DNA of 64,000 nt from Streptacidiphilus rugosus AM-16 (GTDB taxonomy: Bacteria; Actinomycetota; Actinomycetes; Streptomycetales; Streptomycetaceae). Numbering within the stretch: position 1 is the first letter of the stretch; every line of letters starts with the position of its first letter. Shown here piece after piece: positions 44,196 through 51,976 of the stretch. A program made the translations under genes and the position numbers. The DNA lies in NCBI RefSeq assembly GCF_000744655.1, contig NZ_JQMJ01000004.1:1860001-1924000 (forward strand), read 5' to 3'. The notes beneath the pieces were generated by a model, which made no database searches, was not told where the DNA came from, and worked only from the letters and a program-made list of their open reading frames with translations.

Positions 44196-44210
44196 GGCAC
44201 CTATTGTGCC
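44196..44210. promoter_or_regulatory. Palindrome in the 19-bp divergent hisI / WYL-regulator gap
   Basis: GGCAC-CTATT-GTGCC (44196-44210) begins at the base after the hisI ATG and contains most of the -10 element of the WYL regulator (TATTGT, 44202-44207, seven bases before its ATG). A protein bound here would cover both starts; autoregulation by the WYL protein is plausible. Confidence 0.5.
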
Positions 44211-44214
44211 AAGC

Positions 44215-45195
44215 ATGCGCGCCGCCCGACTCGTCTCGATCCTGCTGCTGCTCCAGGCCAGGGGCCGGTTGACCGCGTCCCAGCTCGCGGAGGAGCTGGA
44301 GGTGTCGGTCCGCACCATCTACCGGGACGTGGAGTCGCTGCACGGCGCCGGGATCCCCCTCTACGGAGACGCGGGCCACCGCGGCGGCTACCGCCTGCTC
44401 GACGGCTACCGGACCCGGCTGACCGGGCTCAACCCGGACGAGGCCGAGGCGCTGTTCCTCTCCGGGCTGCCGGGACCCGCGGCGGAGTTGGGCCTGGGTT
44501 CGGTCCTGGCCGCCGCGCAGCGCAAGGTCCGGGCGGCGCTGCCCGCCGAGCTGGCGGAGCAGGCCGGCCGAGTGCAGTCGCGGTTCCACTTGGACGCGGC
44601 GGGCTGGTACGCGGAGCGGGACGAGACCCCGTTCCTGGCGGAGGTCGCCGACGCGGTGTGGAACTCCCGCGTGCTGCACGTGCGTTACCGCCGCTGGAAG
44701 GAGCCGACGGACGTCGAACGGCGCTGGGAGCCCTACGGCCTGGTGCTGAAGGCCGGCCGCTGGTACGTCGTCGCGGGGCCGGGTCCCTTCGCCTACCGGG
44801 TGGACCAGATCCTCGACGTCCTCGACGCGGGCCCGGGAGCGGACCCGGACGGGGAGTCCTTCAGTCCGCCCGCCGACTTCGACCTGGCCGGCTGGTGGCA
44901 GCGCTACCAGGTCGACTTCCTCAGCCGCCTGCACCGCGGTGACGCGACGGTCCGGCTCTCCCCCGTCGCCCTCGCGCGCCTGACCGGCGTCTCGGCCCGG
45001 GCGGTCGCCGAGAACGGCAGGCCGGAGTCGGACGGCTGGACCCGCGCCGTCCTCCCGATCGAGTCGCTCGACCACGCCTGCGCGGAGTTCCTCGCGCTCG
45101 GCCCCGACGTCGAGGTCCTCGACCCGCCGGAGCTGCGGGCGCAGATCGCCACGACGATCCGCACGATGCTCGCCCACTACCCGGAGCAGCCGTAG
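44215..45195 (+). CDS. WYL-domain transcriptional regulator (YafY/DeoR type)
   Basis: This 326-residue regulator has an N-terminal winged HTH (residues 1-60: [25 protein letters not shown], followed by the wing [11 protein letters not shown]) and a WYL domain (about 140-230: [26 protein letters not shown]) with a C-terminal WCX-like extension. WYL domains bind nucleotides or nucleic acids and link DNA damage or metabolic signals to gene control. The ATG at 44215 follows TATTGT by seven bases. It is divergent from hisI with only 19 bp between. Confidence 0.9.
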   Translation: MRAARLVSILLLLQARGRLTASQLAEELEVSVRTIYRDVESLHGAGIPLYGDAGHRGGYRLLDGYRTRLTGLNPDEAEALFLSGLPGPAAELGLGSVLAAAQRKVRAALPAELAEQAGRVQSRFHLDAAGWYAERDETPFLAEVADAVWNSRVLHVRYRRWKEPTDVERRWEPYGLVLKAGRWYVVAGPGPFAYRVDQILDVLDAGPGADPDGESFSPPADFDLAGWWQRYQVDFLSRLHRGDATVRLSPVALARLTGVSARAVAENGRPESDGWTRAVLPIESLDHACAEFLALGPDVEVLDPPELRAQIATTIRTMLAHYPEQP

Positions 45196-45255
45196 CCGCG
45201 TCGCGGCTCCCGGGGAGTCCACGACGCACCCTGTCGCGTACGCGGCACAGACGGC

Positions 45256-45837
45256 ATGCTGGGACGCATGGGGTTTTCCGGGGGGTGGTCGAGGCTGCGG
45301 CGATCGCGGGCCGCGCTCGCGACGACGTTGATCGCGGTGATCGCGGCGGTCGTGCTGGTGCTGGTCCTGGTGCTCCAGCAGAAGCCGCCGCAGGCCGCCG
45401 CGAAGGCCGCGCCGTCGCCCACCCCGGCAGCCTCGCACACACCGACGCCGACGCCGAGTCCGACGCCGTCGCTGCCGAACACCTTCGCCTACATCTCGCT
45501 GCAGCCCGGCGACTGCTTCGACTCCCCCGCCTTCACCAAGAGCGTCAAGGTGCTGACGAAGCGCGCCTGCACCGACCCGCACGACGCCGAGGTCACCCAG
45601 CTGACCGCGCTGCCGGACGGGCTGTCCGACTACCCCGCGATCATCCACCAGGCCCTGACGCTCTGCCAGCCGATCGACGCGGCCGCGTACCGCAGGCAGA
45701 GCGTCAAGCAGCTCCAGTACTACGAGCTCTACGCGAGCTTCGCGGACTACTCCCACGGTCGACACACCGTCACCTGTGCTCTCTCCGGGGGAAGTTACCT
45801 GGGCGCCAGGAAACTCCTGGCCCCGCTCACGCGCTAG
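45256..45837 (+). CDS. Membrane-anchored Septum_form-like protein
   Basis: This 193-residue protein has a transmembrane helix (about residues 22-41: a run of Ala/Val/Leu), a Pro/Thr/Ser-rich stalk and a C-terminal domain with LQPGDCFDSP, KRACTDPHDAEVTQLTALP and CQPI, which match the Septum_form family pattern in actinobacteria. Function is unproven; relatives are exported and disulfide-bonded. An ATG at 45268 is an alternative start. Confidence 0.75.
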   Translation: MLGRMGFSGGWSRLRRSRAALATTLIAVIAAVVLVLVLVLQQKPPQAAAKAAPSPTPAASHTPTPTPSPTPSLPNTFAYISLQPGDCFDSPAFTKSVKVLTKRACTDPHDAEVTQLTALPDGLSDYPAIIHQALTLCQPIDAAAYRRQSVKQLQYYELYASFADYSHGRHTVTCALSGGSYLGARKLLAPLTR

Positions 45838-45857
45838 GCGGGTCGCGCGCGGCAATC

Positions 45858-45908
45858 TGGTCTAGTCCTCTTGACGCGGACAGCCCCACGCTGTTTGGTA
45901 TGTACCAA
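45858..45908 (+). promoter_or_regulatory. Chitinase promoter with a dre-like site
   Basis: TGGTCTAGTCCT (45858-45869) resembles the DasR-responsive element and chitinase promoter repeats of streptomycetes (core TGGTCTAGACCA). It is followed directly by TTGACG (45871-45876). A perfect palindrome TTGGTA-TG-TACCAA (45895-45908) covers the probable -10 region. The chitinase start lies 74 bp downstream. Confidence 0.5.
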
Positions 45909-45981
45909 CGCCAGGCCTGAGCGTGCACGGACGCCCCCACATCCCCCACGCCCGACGGGCATCCCGGAAGGGATCACTGTC

Positions 45982-47691
45982 ATGCACGTGGCAAGACTTG
46001 CCGCCTCCGCCTGCGCTCTCACCCTCGCCACCGCCGGTGCGGTCGTCGCTCTGGCCCCCACCAGCAGCGCCGCCACCAGCGTCTACTCCGTCGCCCCCTA
46101 CGTCGACATGTCGAACGGCCAGGAAGGCATGCTCGACACGGCCGTGACCGGCCATCACCTCAAGGCCTACACCGCCGCCTTCGTGCTCGGCGAGGGCTGC
46201 ACCCAGATCTGGGGCGACACGCTCCCCATCGGCGCCGACTCCTACACCGACCCGGAGATCGCCAGGGCGAAGTCCGAGGGCGCCTCGGTCATCATCTCCT
46301 CGGGCGGTTCCGCGGGCGAGCCGCTCGCCTGGACCTGCTCCACGCAGAGCAGCATCGACGCCGGCTACCAGGCCATCCTCAACGACTACGGCGTCACCCA
46401 GCTCGACTTCGACGTCGAGGGCGCCGCCGTCGCCGACACCGCCTCGGCCGCACGGCAGATGCAGGCGATGAAGGACCTGAAGGCGACCAACCCCGGCCTG
46501 CAGTTCTCCATGACCCTGCCGGTGCTCGCCAGCGGGCTGACCAACGACGGCGTGAACATCCTCAAGGCCGCCAAGAACGCGGGCATCAGGATCGACGTGG
46601 TCAACATCATGACCATGGACTACTACTCGGGCTCCGGCACCGAGATGGGCCAGGGCTCGGTCGCCGCCGCGCAGGCCACCCTGGCGCAGATGCAGTCCGT
46701 CGACCCCGGCTACACCTACGCCAACCTCGGCATCACGCCGATGATCGGCAAGAACGACGACGGCTCGACCTTCACCCTGGCCGATGCCCAGACCGTCGAG
46801 AGCTTCGCCGCGCAGCACGGCGTGGGCCGGCTCGCCTTCTGGTCGATCGACCGGGACCAGCCGTGCAGCGGCAGCGCCAACTCGCTGTCCACCTGCAGTG
46901 AGATCAGCCAGAGCAGCCTGGCCTTCACCGACGCCTTCGTCCCGTACGAGGGCAGCTCGGGCGGTGGCGGCGGTGGCGGGACCAGCGACTTCTCGGTCTC
47001 GGTCGCGCCCTCCTCGGCCTCGGTCGCCCAGGGCGGCTCGACCACCGCGACCGTCTCCACGGCGGTCACCGCGGGCAGCGCCGAGTCCGTCGGCCTGGCC
47101 GCCTCCGGCGCACCGTCGGGCGTCAGCGTCTCGCTCAGCCCGACCTCGGTCAGCTCCGGCGGCAGTTCGACCCTGACGGCGACGGTCGGCTCCTCGGTCG
47201 CGGCGGGCACCTACCCGATCACGGTCACCGGCACCGCCGCCACCGGCAGCCACACGGCGACGTTCTCGCTGACCGTCACCACCAGCGGCGGAGGCGGCGG
47301 CGGGGGCGGCGGATCGCTGACCAACGCCGGCTTCGAGTCCGGCGGCCTCAGCCCCTGGACCTGCCAGAGCGGCAGCGCGGTCGTCTCGACCCCGGTCCAC
47401 TCGGGCGCGCACGCGCTCCAGGTCGCGCCCGGAGCGAGCACCACCGGCGAGTGCGACCAGACGGTCACCCTCGCCCCCAACCACAGCTACACGCTGACCG
47501 GATGGGTCCAGGGCCCCTACGCCTACGTCGGCGTCACCGGCGGGGCCAGCGCCAGCACCTGGTCCAACAGCAGCAGCTGGAACCAGCTGACGGTGAACTT
47601 CACCACCGGCAGCAGCGGCACGGTCACCGTCTTCGTCCACGGCTGGTACGGCCAGGCGAACGTCTACGCCGACGACTTCACGCTCGGCTAG
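45982..47691 (+). CDS. Secreted GH18 chitinase with Ig-like and carbohydrate-binding modules
   Basis: This 569-residue enzyme has a signal peptide (residues 1-31), a GH18 barrel (about 35-310) with the SxGG-like segment IISSGGSAG and the catalytic LDFDVEG (Asp142, Asp144, Glu146 as acid), a poly-Gly linker, an Ig-like module (about 335-430), a second poly-Gly linker and a C-terminal beta-sandwich module (about 445-569; [19 protein letters not shown]) likely to bind carbohydrate. It should hydrolyse chitin to small N-acetylglucosamine oligomers. The first Asp of the usual DxxDxDxE is Thr (VTQLDFDVE), as in some GH18 subfamilies. GGAAGGGA precedes the ATG. Confidence 0.9.
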   Translation: MHVARLAASACALTLATAGAVVALAPTSSAATSVYSVAPYVDMSNGQEGMLDTAVTGHHLKAYTAAFVLGEGCTQIWGDTLPIGADSYTDPEIARAKSEGASVIISSGGSAGEPLAWTCSTQSSIDAGYQAILNDYGVTQLDFDVEGAAVADTASAARQMQAMKDLKATNPGLQFSMTLPVLASGLTNDGVNILKAAKNAGIRIDVVNIMTMDYYSGSGTEMGQGSVAAAQATLAQMQSVDPGYTYANLGITPMIGKNDDGSTFTLADAQTVESFAAQHGVGRLAFWSIDRDQPCSGSANSLSTCSEISQSSLAFTDAFVPYEGSSGGGGGGGTSDFSVSVAPSSASVAQGGSTTATVSTAVTAGSAESVGLAASGAPSGVSVSLSPTSVSSGGSSTLTATVGSSVAAGTYPITVTGTAATGSHTATFSLTVTTSGGGGGGGGGSLTNAGFESGGLSPWTCQSGSAVVSTPVHSGAHALQVAPGASTTGECDQTVTLAPNHSYTLTGWVQGPYAYVGVTGGASASTWSNSSSWNQLTVNFTTGSSGTVTVFVHGWYGQANVYADDFTLG

Positions 47692-47703
47692 CCGAACGGC
47701 CTC

Positions 47704-47736
47704 GCGGTGCTCCGTCCCTCCCGGGCGGAGCACCGC
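47704..47736. terminator. Hairpin after the chitinase gene
   Basis: Perfect 11-bp arms (47704-47714 and 47726-47736) with an 11-base loop lie between the chitinase stop and the convergent monooxygenase-fold gene. Confidence 0.65.
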
Positions 47737-47757
47737 TGTCGAGGGTGCGGTCCGGGC

Positions 47758-48081
47758 TCAGCCCTTCGGCGAAGCCTGCTGGATCACCTCGAAGGACCAC
47801 AGCGTCGAGCCGGACGCGGCCGGCCTCGGCGCGCCGCCCTCACCGCCGCCGCCACCGTGCGCGGCCTGCATCGAGCCGGACATCCACGCCTGGAAGTCCT
47901 CCTCGCTGCGCCACCGCGTGTAGACCAAGTACTGGTCGGTGCCCTCCAGGGGGCGCAGCAGCTCGAACCACTCGAAGCCGTCCGAGTTCTCCACCGCGCC
48001 GGCCCGCGCGGCGAACCGCTTCTCCAGGGTCTCGGCCATCTCGGACGGGACGGTGAGAACGTTGATCTTCACGATGCTCAT
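47758..48081 (-). CDS. Antibiotic biosynthesis monooxygenase (ABM)-fold protein
   Basis: This 107-residue protein is a dimeric alpha/beta-barrel (ABM/heme-degrading-like) member: MSIVKINVLTVPSEMAETLEKRFAAR, GFEWFELLRPLEGTDQYLVYTRW and SEEDFQAWM, with the Asn and Trp positions that heme-degrading members use. A Gly/Ala-rich insertion sits near residue 75. It could degrade heme or act on small aromatics; the sequence does not decide. GGGGA precedes the ATG closely. Confidence 0.8.
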   Translation of the reverse strand: MSIVKINVLTVPSEMAETLEKRFAARAGAVENSDGFEWFELLRPLEGTDQYLVYTRWRSEEDFQAWMSGSMQAAHGGGGGEGGAPRPAASGSTLWSFEVIQQASPKG

Positions 48082-48145
48082 GTCCCCATCCTGCCAGTCG
48101 CCGCCCTCTGGACAGGGACGCCGGCGTGCTCCAGGCTGCACAGCC

Positions 48146-48967
48146 ATGACGTCGACCACCCTCACCCCGCAGCTGCGCCAGGAGCTGCACGACGCCGTGC
48201 TCGGCGCCGCCAGGGACATCGCCGCGCTGCTCGGCCCGCAGACCGACCCGACGGTCCCGATCCCCGGGGCCGAGTGGAACGTGGGCGAGGCGGCCGCGCA
48301 CCTGCTGCTGGCCAACCAGCTGATGGCCGAGGTCGCCGCGGGCACGGAGCGCCCCTACGGCGACGGCACGCCCGGCGGGATCGCCGCCGCCAACGCCGTC
48401 TCGCTGGACCAGTTCACCGAGCGGACGCCCGCCGTGCTGGCCCAGGGCATCGTGGCGCACGCCACGGCCTTCGTCGACGCGGCGAACGGGCAGCAGGGAG
48501 ACACGCCGACGGTCACCCCGATGGGTCCGATGGACCTCGACACCTTCGCCTCCTACCTGCTCACCCACATGCTCGGGCACGGCTGGGACCTGGCCCGCGC
48601 CCTGCGCCGCCCGCACATGGTCGACCGTCGGCGGGTCGAGCTCTGCCTGCCGTTCCTGATGACGGCCATGCCCCGGGTGGTCGACCAGGGCGCGGCCAAG
48701 GACCTCACCGCCACGTACACCCTGGGCCTGCGCGGTCTGGACCGCCGATGGACCGCCGCGTTCACCCGGGGAGAGGTCACCGTGACGGAGGGGGCCGCGC
48801 CCCCCGGCGGCAGCGACTGCACGATCGTCACCGAACCTGTCACCTTCTTCCTGATCGCGCTGGGCCGCTGCTCGCCGTGGTCCGCCATCGCCCGAGGCAA
48901 GATCCTCAGCTGGGGCCGCAAGCCGTGGCTCGGCCCGGTCTTTCCCCGCTGTTTCCGCGCTCCCTGA
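48146..48967 (+). CDS. Mycothiol-dependent MDMPI-fold protein (TIGR03083-like)
   Basis: This 273-residue protein has an N-terminal DinB/MDMPI-type four-helix domain (GAEWNVGEAAAHLLLANQLM, a C-terminal HMLGHGWDLARAL with metal-ligand His) and a C-terminal SCP2-like lobe. Actinobacterial members use mycothiol or bind metal; some are maleylpyruvate isomerases. The role of this one is unknown. The ATG lies 64 bp from the divergent monooxygenase-fold gene. Confidence 0.78.
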   Translation: MTSTTLTPQLRQELHDAVLGAARDIAALLGPQTDPTVPIPGAEWNVGEAAAHLLLANQLMAEVAAGTERPYGDGTPGGIAAANAVSLDQFTERTPAVLAQGIVAHATAFVDAANGQQGDTPTVTPMGPMDLDTFASYLLTHMLGHGWDLARALRRPHMVDRRRVELCLPFLMTAMPRVVDQGAAKDLTATYTLGLRGLDRRWTAAFTRGEVTVTEGAAPPGGSDCTIVTEPVTFFLIALGRCSPWSAIARGKILSWGRKPWLGPVFPRCFRAP

Positions 48968-48983
48968 TTCGCGCCCGTCGTCG

Positions 48984-48989
48984 TACTCT
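48984..48989 (+). promoter_or_regulatory. -10 element TACTCT for a leaderless TIGR03085-type transcript
   Basis: TACTCT ends seven bases before the ATG at 48997. There is no ribosome-binding site, and the preceding gene ends at 48967, so the promoter spans its 3' end. Confidence 0.45.
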
Positions 48990-48996
48990 TGGCCGC

Positions 48997-49629
48997 ATGC
49001 CGAATCTGGGACGTCGTGAACGACTGCTCCTCGCCGACCTGCTGGAGAGCGTCGGGCCCGACGCTCCGACGCTCTGCGAGGGGTGGACGACCGCGGATCT
49101 CGCCGCCCACGTGGTCGTGCGCGAGCGCCGACCCGACGCCGCGGGCGGGCTCCTGCTGAAGTCGCTCGCGGCGCGGCTCGCCCGGGTACAGGCCGAGTAC
49201 CTCGCCAAGCCCTATCCCGAGCTGGTCGAGGCGATCAAGGCGGGGCCGCCGGCCTACTCGCCGTTCCGGCTGCCCGGGGCCGAGGACGCGGGCAACACCG
49301 TCGAGTTCTTCGTCCACGGCGAGGACGTGCGACGCGCCCAGGCGGACTGGTCGCCACGGGTGCTGGACCAGGAGCTGAGCGAGTCGCTGTGGAAGCGGCT
49401 GAGCGCGACGGCCAGGGTCAACGGCCGCCGTTCGCCGGTCGGGCTGGTGCTGCGCCGCCCCGACGGCCAGACGGCGGTGGCCCGCAAGGGGACGCCGGTG
49501 GTGACGGTCACCGGGGAGCCGGGCGAGCTGCTGCTGTTCTCGATGGGTCGTCAGGCCCACGCGCGGGTGGAGTGCGAGGGGCCGGAGGACGCCGTCGCCC
49601 AGGTCATGGAGACGAAGTTCGGCCTCTGA
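48997..49629 (+). CDS. TIGR03085-type metal-binding MDMPI-fold protein
   Basis: This 210-residue protein has the TIGR03085 pattern: RRERLLLADLLESVGPDAPTLCEGWTTADLAAHVVVRERRPDAA, with His and Glu metal ligands, then EFFVHGEDVRRAQ. It belongs to the same broad fold as the preceding gene product but lacks the SCP2-like lobe. Its role is unknown. It converges with the PucR-type gene, and the two overlap by 26 bp at their 3' ends. Confidence 0.8.
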   Translation: MPNLGRRERLLLADLLESVGPDAPTLCEGWTTADLAAHVVVRERRPDAAGGLLLKSLAARLARVQAEYLAKPYPELVEAIKAGPPAYSPFRLPGAEDAGNTVEFFVHGEDVRRAQADWSPRVLDQELSESLWKRLSATARVNGRRSPVGLVLRRPDGQTAVARKGTPVVTVTGEPGELLLFSMGRQAHARVECEGPEDAVAQVMETKFGL

Positions 49630-50794
49630 GCGCGATCTCGAGTTCGAAGCGGGCGTCGGCGTCGCCCAGCGCCGGGCCGAAGAGCCGCTGCACCTGGTGC
49701 AGCCGCTGACGGGCGGTCTGCGGGTGGATGCCCAGGCGCGCGGCGATGTCGGGCGCGCTGCCGCGGTTGGTCTGCAGCCAGGCGAGCAGGGTCTCGGCCA
49801 GGCGCTGGCGCTGCTTGGGTGTGAGCCCCTCCAGCGCGCGCAGGCGTCGGTCCGCGATGAGGCGGACCAGGGCCGGGTCGGCCAGCAGCAGCAGCTCGGC
49901 GAAGCGGCTCTCGCAGTCGACCGGCCCCTTCGCCCCGTCGGGGAGCGTGGCCTGGAGGGCGCGGGCCCAGCGCAGTGAGTCGGCCGTGTGCTCGGGCGGC
50001 ACGACCGGTCCGACGACGCCGCGGCGCTGCTCCAGCAGGGCGCGGACCTGACCGTCGCGCAGGTAGAGCCCGGGTTCGGGCACGATCATGAAGGGTGTGG
50101 GGCCGTCGAGTTCGGCCAGCACGAGCTCGGGCAGGCAGCGTCTTCGCGAGCCGGTGGCACCGGGCGGCCGGGGTGAGCCCGGCTGCGGCTGCTCCGGCGC
50201 GAGCGCGACGGCGCAGAGTTCCCAGGGCAGCGGCCAGTCGGCCAGGGTCGCGGCGGCGTCCAGTTCGGTGTGCTCCGCCCCGCGTTCGAGCAGCGCGACC
50301 AGCTGCGAGCGGGAGCGCCCGAGCGCGCCGGCCTCGTCGGCCTGCGCCTGGGCGTAGCCCTGGACGGAGGCGGCGGCCAGCTCGTCGATGTGGGCGAAGA
50401 TCGCCTCGGCGAGCACGACCAGCTGTTCGGTGCCCAGGCCGACCCTGCGGGCCACCCGGGCGTAACGCCGCCAGGCGACGCGGGCGCCGAGCCGGTAGGC
50501 GGCCTGCAGCGCGTCCAGACTGCGGCCCTCGGCGAGCTCCCCGCGACCGAGCGCGCGATAGACGCGCATGCGTTCGGGATTCTCCTGACCGGCACCGGCG
50601 ATCAGGTCCGTGAATTCCGCGAGCGCGGTCTCCACGCCGTGTTGAATTCCCGCACCGAATTGCCCCGCGAGCGGCCGGGAGAAATCGGGCACCTGGCTCC
50701 TGATCTCCCTGATGATTTCCGCCGCGATGGTCTGCTGCTCCCTGCGCAGTTCGATCGCCAGCGACCTGGGCAGCGCTCTCCAAGGCCCGCTCAA
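49604..50794 (-). CDS. PucR/CdaR-type helix-turn-helix regulator
   Basis: This 396-residue regulator has a helical N-terminal domain (RYARVARRVGLGTEQLVVLAEAIFAHIDEL), a GGDEF-like middle and the C-terminal PucR HTH (ETLLAWLQTNRGSAPDIAARLGIHPQTARQRLHQVQRLFG). Such proteins often control catabolic or differentiation genes. The TTG at 50794 is favoured because GGAGG lies eight bases upstream; a TTG at 50809 is further upstream in the same frame. Targets are unknown, but the divergent lipase is the nearest candidate. Confidence 0.85.
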   Translation of the reverse strand: MSGPWRALPRSLAIELRREQQTIAAEIIREIRSQVPDFSRPLAGQFGAGIQHGVETALAEFTDLIAGAGQENPERMRVYRALGRGELAEGRSLDALQAAYRLGARVAWRRYARVARRVGLGTEQLVVLAEAIFAHIDELAAASVQGYAQAQADEAGALGRSRSQLVALLERGAEHTELDAAATLADWPLPWELCAVALAPEQPQPGSPRPPGATGSRRRCLPELVLAELDGPTPFMIVPEPGLYLRDGQVRALLEQRRGVVGPVVPPEHTADSLRWARALQATLPDGAKGPVDCESRFAELLLLADPALVRLIADRRLRALEGLTPKQRQRLAETLLAWLQTNRGSAPDIAARLGIHPQTARQRLHQVQRLFGPALGDADARFELEIALRGRTSSP

Positions 50795-50955
50795 GCCCAC
50801 TCCCTCCAACCTACCGGCCAGTATGGAGCGATGTTACCGGCGGGTCAATAGGGATGCACCTGCAGGTTTCGCTAGGTTTGGTGAGCGTTTCAGCAAGATC
50901 ACCGACCCTTTACTGACAGTTGTTCATATGATTCGCCGTCACACTGCTTTTCTTC

Positions 50956-50984
50956 TTGACCGGCTTCGGGGCCGCTCCTAGCAT
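50956..50984 (+). promoter_or_regulatory. Housekeeping-type promoter of the lipase gene
   Basis: TTGACC (50956-50961) and TAGCAT (50979-50984) are 17 bp apart. The start codon lies 44 bp after the -10 hexamer, leaving a short leader that contains the ribosome-binding site GAGGA. Confidence 0.65.
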
Positions 50985-51027
50985 CACCGCCGAAATCCAC
51001 CCGAAATCCCGGACGAGGATGGACCCC

Positions 51028-51963
51028 ATGCGCAGAAGAACAGCACTCGGAGTCGCGGCCGCGGCCGCCGGAATGGTCACGTTCGCGACGCAGCCGGCCT
51101 CCGCCGCCTGGTATCCGGTCGACTACCACTTCAGCACCGGATTCGTCGCCGGCTTCTTCGCCCCCGGCATCTCGCCCGCCGGCGCGAACAACTGGAACTG
51201 CCGGCCCTCGGCCTCCCACCCCGAGCCGGTCGTCCTGGTGCACGGCACCTTCGAGAACGGCGACGACAACTGGGGCGGCGCGGCCCCGCTGCTCGCCGAC
51301 TCCGGCTACTGCGTCTTCTCCTTCAACTACGGCGGCCCGGCGTCCTGGTCGCCGATCCAGGGCGTCGGCTCCATCGAGGGCGGCGCGGCCCAGCTCTCCG
51401 GCTTCGTCGACCAGGTGCTGGGCGCGACCGGGGCGGCCAAGGTCGACCTGGTGGGCCACTCCCAGGGCGGGATGCTGCCCCGCTACTACATCAAGAACCT
51501 GGGCGGCGCCGACAAGGTCGCCAAGCTCGTCGCGCTCACCCCCAGCAACAACGGCACCACCCTGGACGGGATCACCGAACTGGGCCGGCAACTGGGCCTG
51601 CTGGAGCCGGCGAACAACTTCCTGGCCCAGGCCTGCGACGCCTGCGTGGAGCAGGAGATCGGCTCCCCCTTCCTCACCGCGCTCAACGCGGGCGGGGAGA
51701 CCGTCCCCGGCATCGCCTACACCGTGATCGCGACGAAGAACGACGAGGTCGTGACGCCCTACACGAACGCGCTGCTGCCCGCCGCGCCGAACGTCACCGA
51801 CATCACCGTCCAGGACCAGTGCGCACTGGACCAGTCCGACCACCTCGAGATCGCCTACGACCCCGTCGCCCTGACCGACGTCCTCAACGCCCTGGACCCG
51901 GCCCACCCGCAGCCCGTCCCCTGCGAGGTGGTCCTGCCGGTCACCGGTCCGCTGATCGGCTAG
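51028..51963 (+). CDS. Secreted class 2 lipase / alpha/beta hydrolase
   Basis: This 311-residue protein has a twin-arginine-like signal peptide (MRRRTALGVAAAAAG, cleavage near Ala27) and an alpha/beta hydrolase domain with the oxyanion segment VVLVHGTFENG and nucleophile Ser145 in GHSQGG; DHLEIAYD near the end supplies the catalytic His. Cysteine pairs suggest disulfides. It resembles the class 2 lipases (EstA/LipA type) that cleave acylglycerols. The ATG at 51028 has GAGGA eight bases upstream; an ATG at 51019 is in frame. Confidence 0.88.
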   Translation: MRRRTALGVAAAAAGMVTFATQPASAAWYPVDYHFSTGFVAGFFAPGISPAGANNWNCRPSASHPEPVVLVHGTFENGDDNWGGAAPLLADSGYCVFSFNYGGPASWSPIQGVGSIEGGAAQLSGFVDQVLGATGAAKVDLVGHSQGGMLPRYYIKNLGGADKVAKLVALTPSNNGTTLDGITELGRQLGLLEPANNFLAQACDACVEQEIGSPFLTALNAGGETVPGIAYTVIATKNDEVVTPYTNALLPAAPNVTDITVQDQCALDQSDHLEIAYDPVALTDVLNALDPAHPQPVPCEVVLPVTGPLIG

Positions 51964-51976
51964 CGCCGCCGGGGCC

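Noticed and set aside
45256-45837. Leaderless start for the Septum_form-like gene
   Set aside because: CATGCT lies seven bases before the ATG at 45268 but does not fit TANNNT, so I left it out of the leaderless set.
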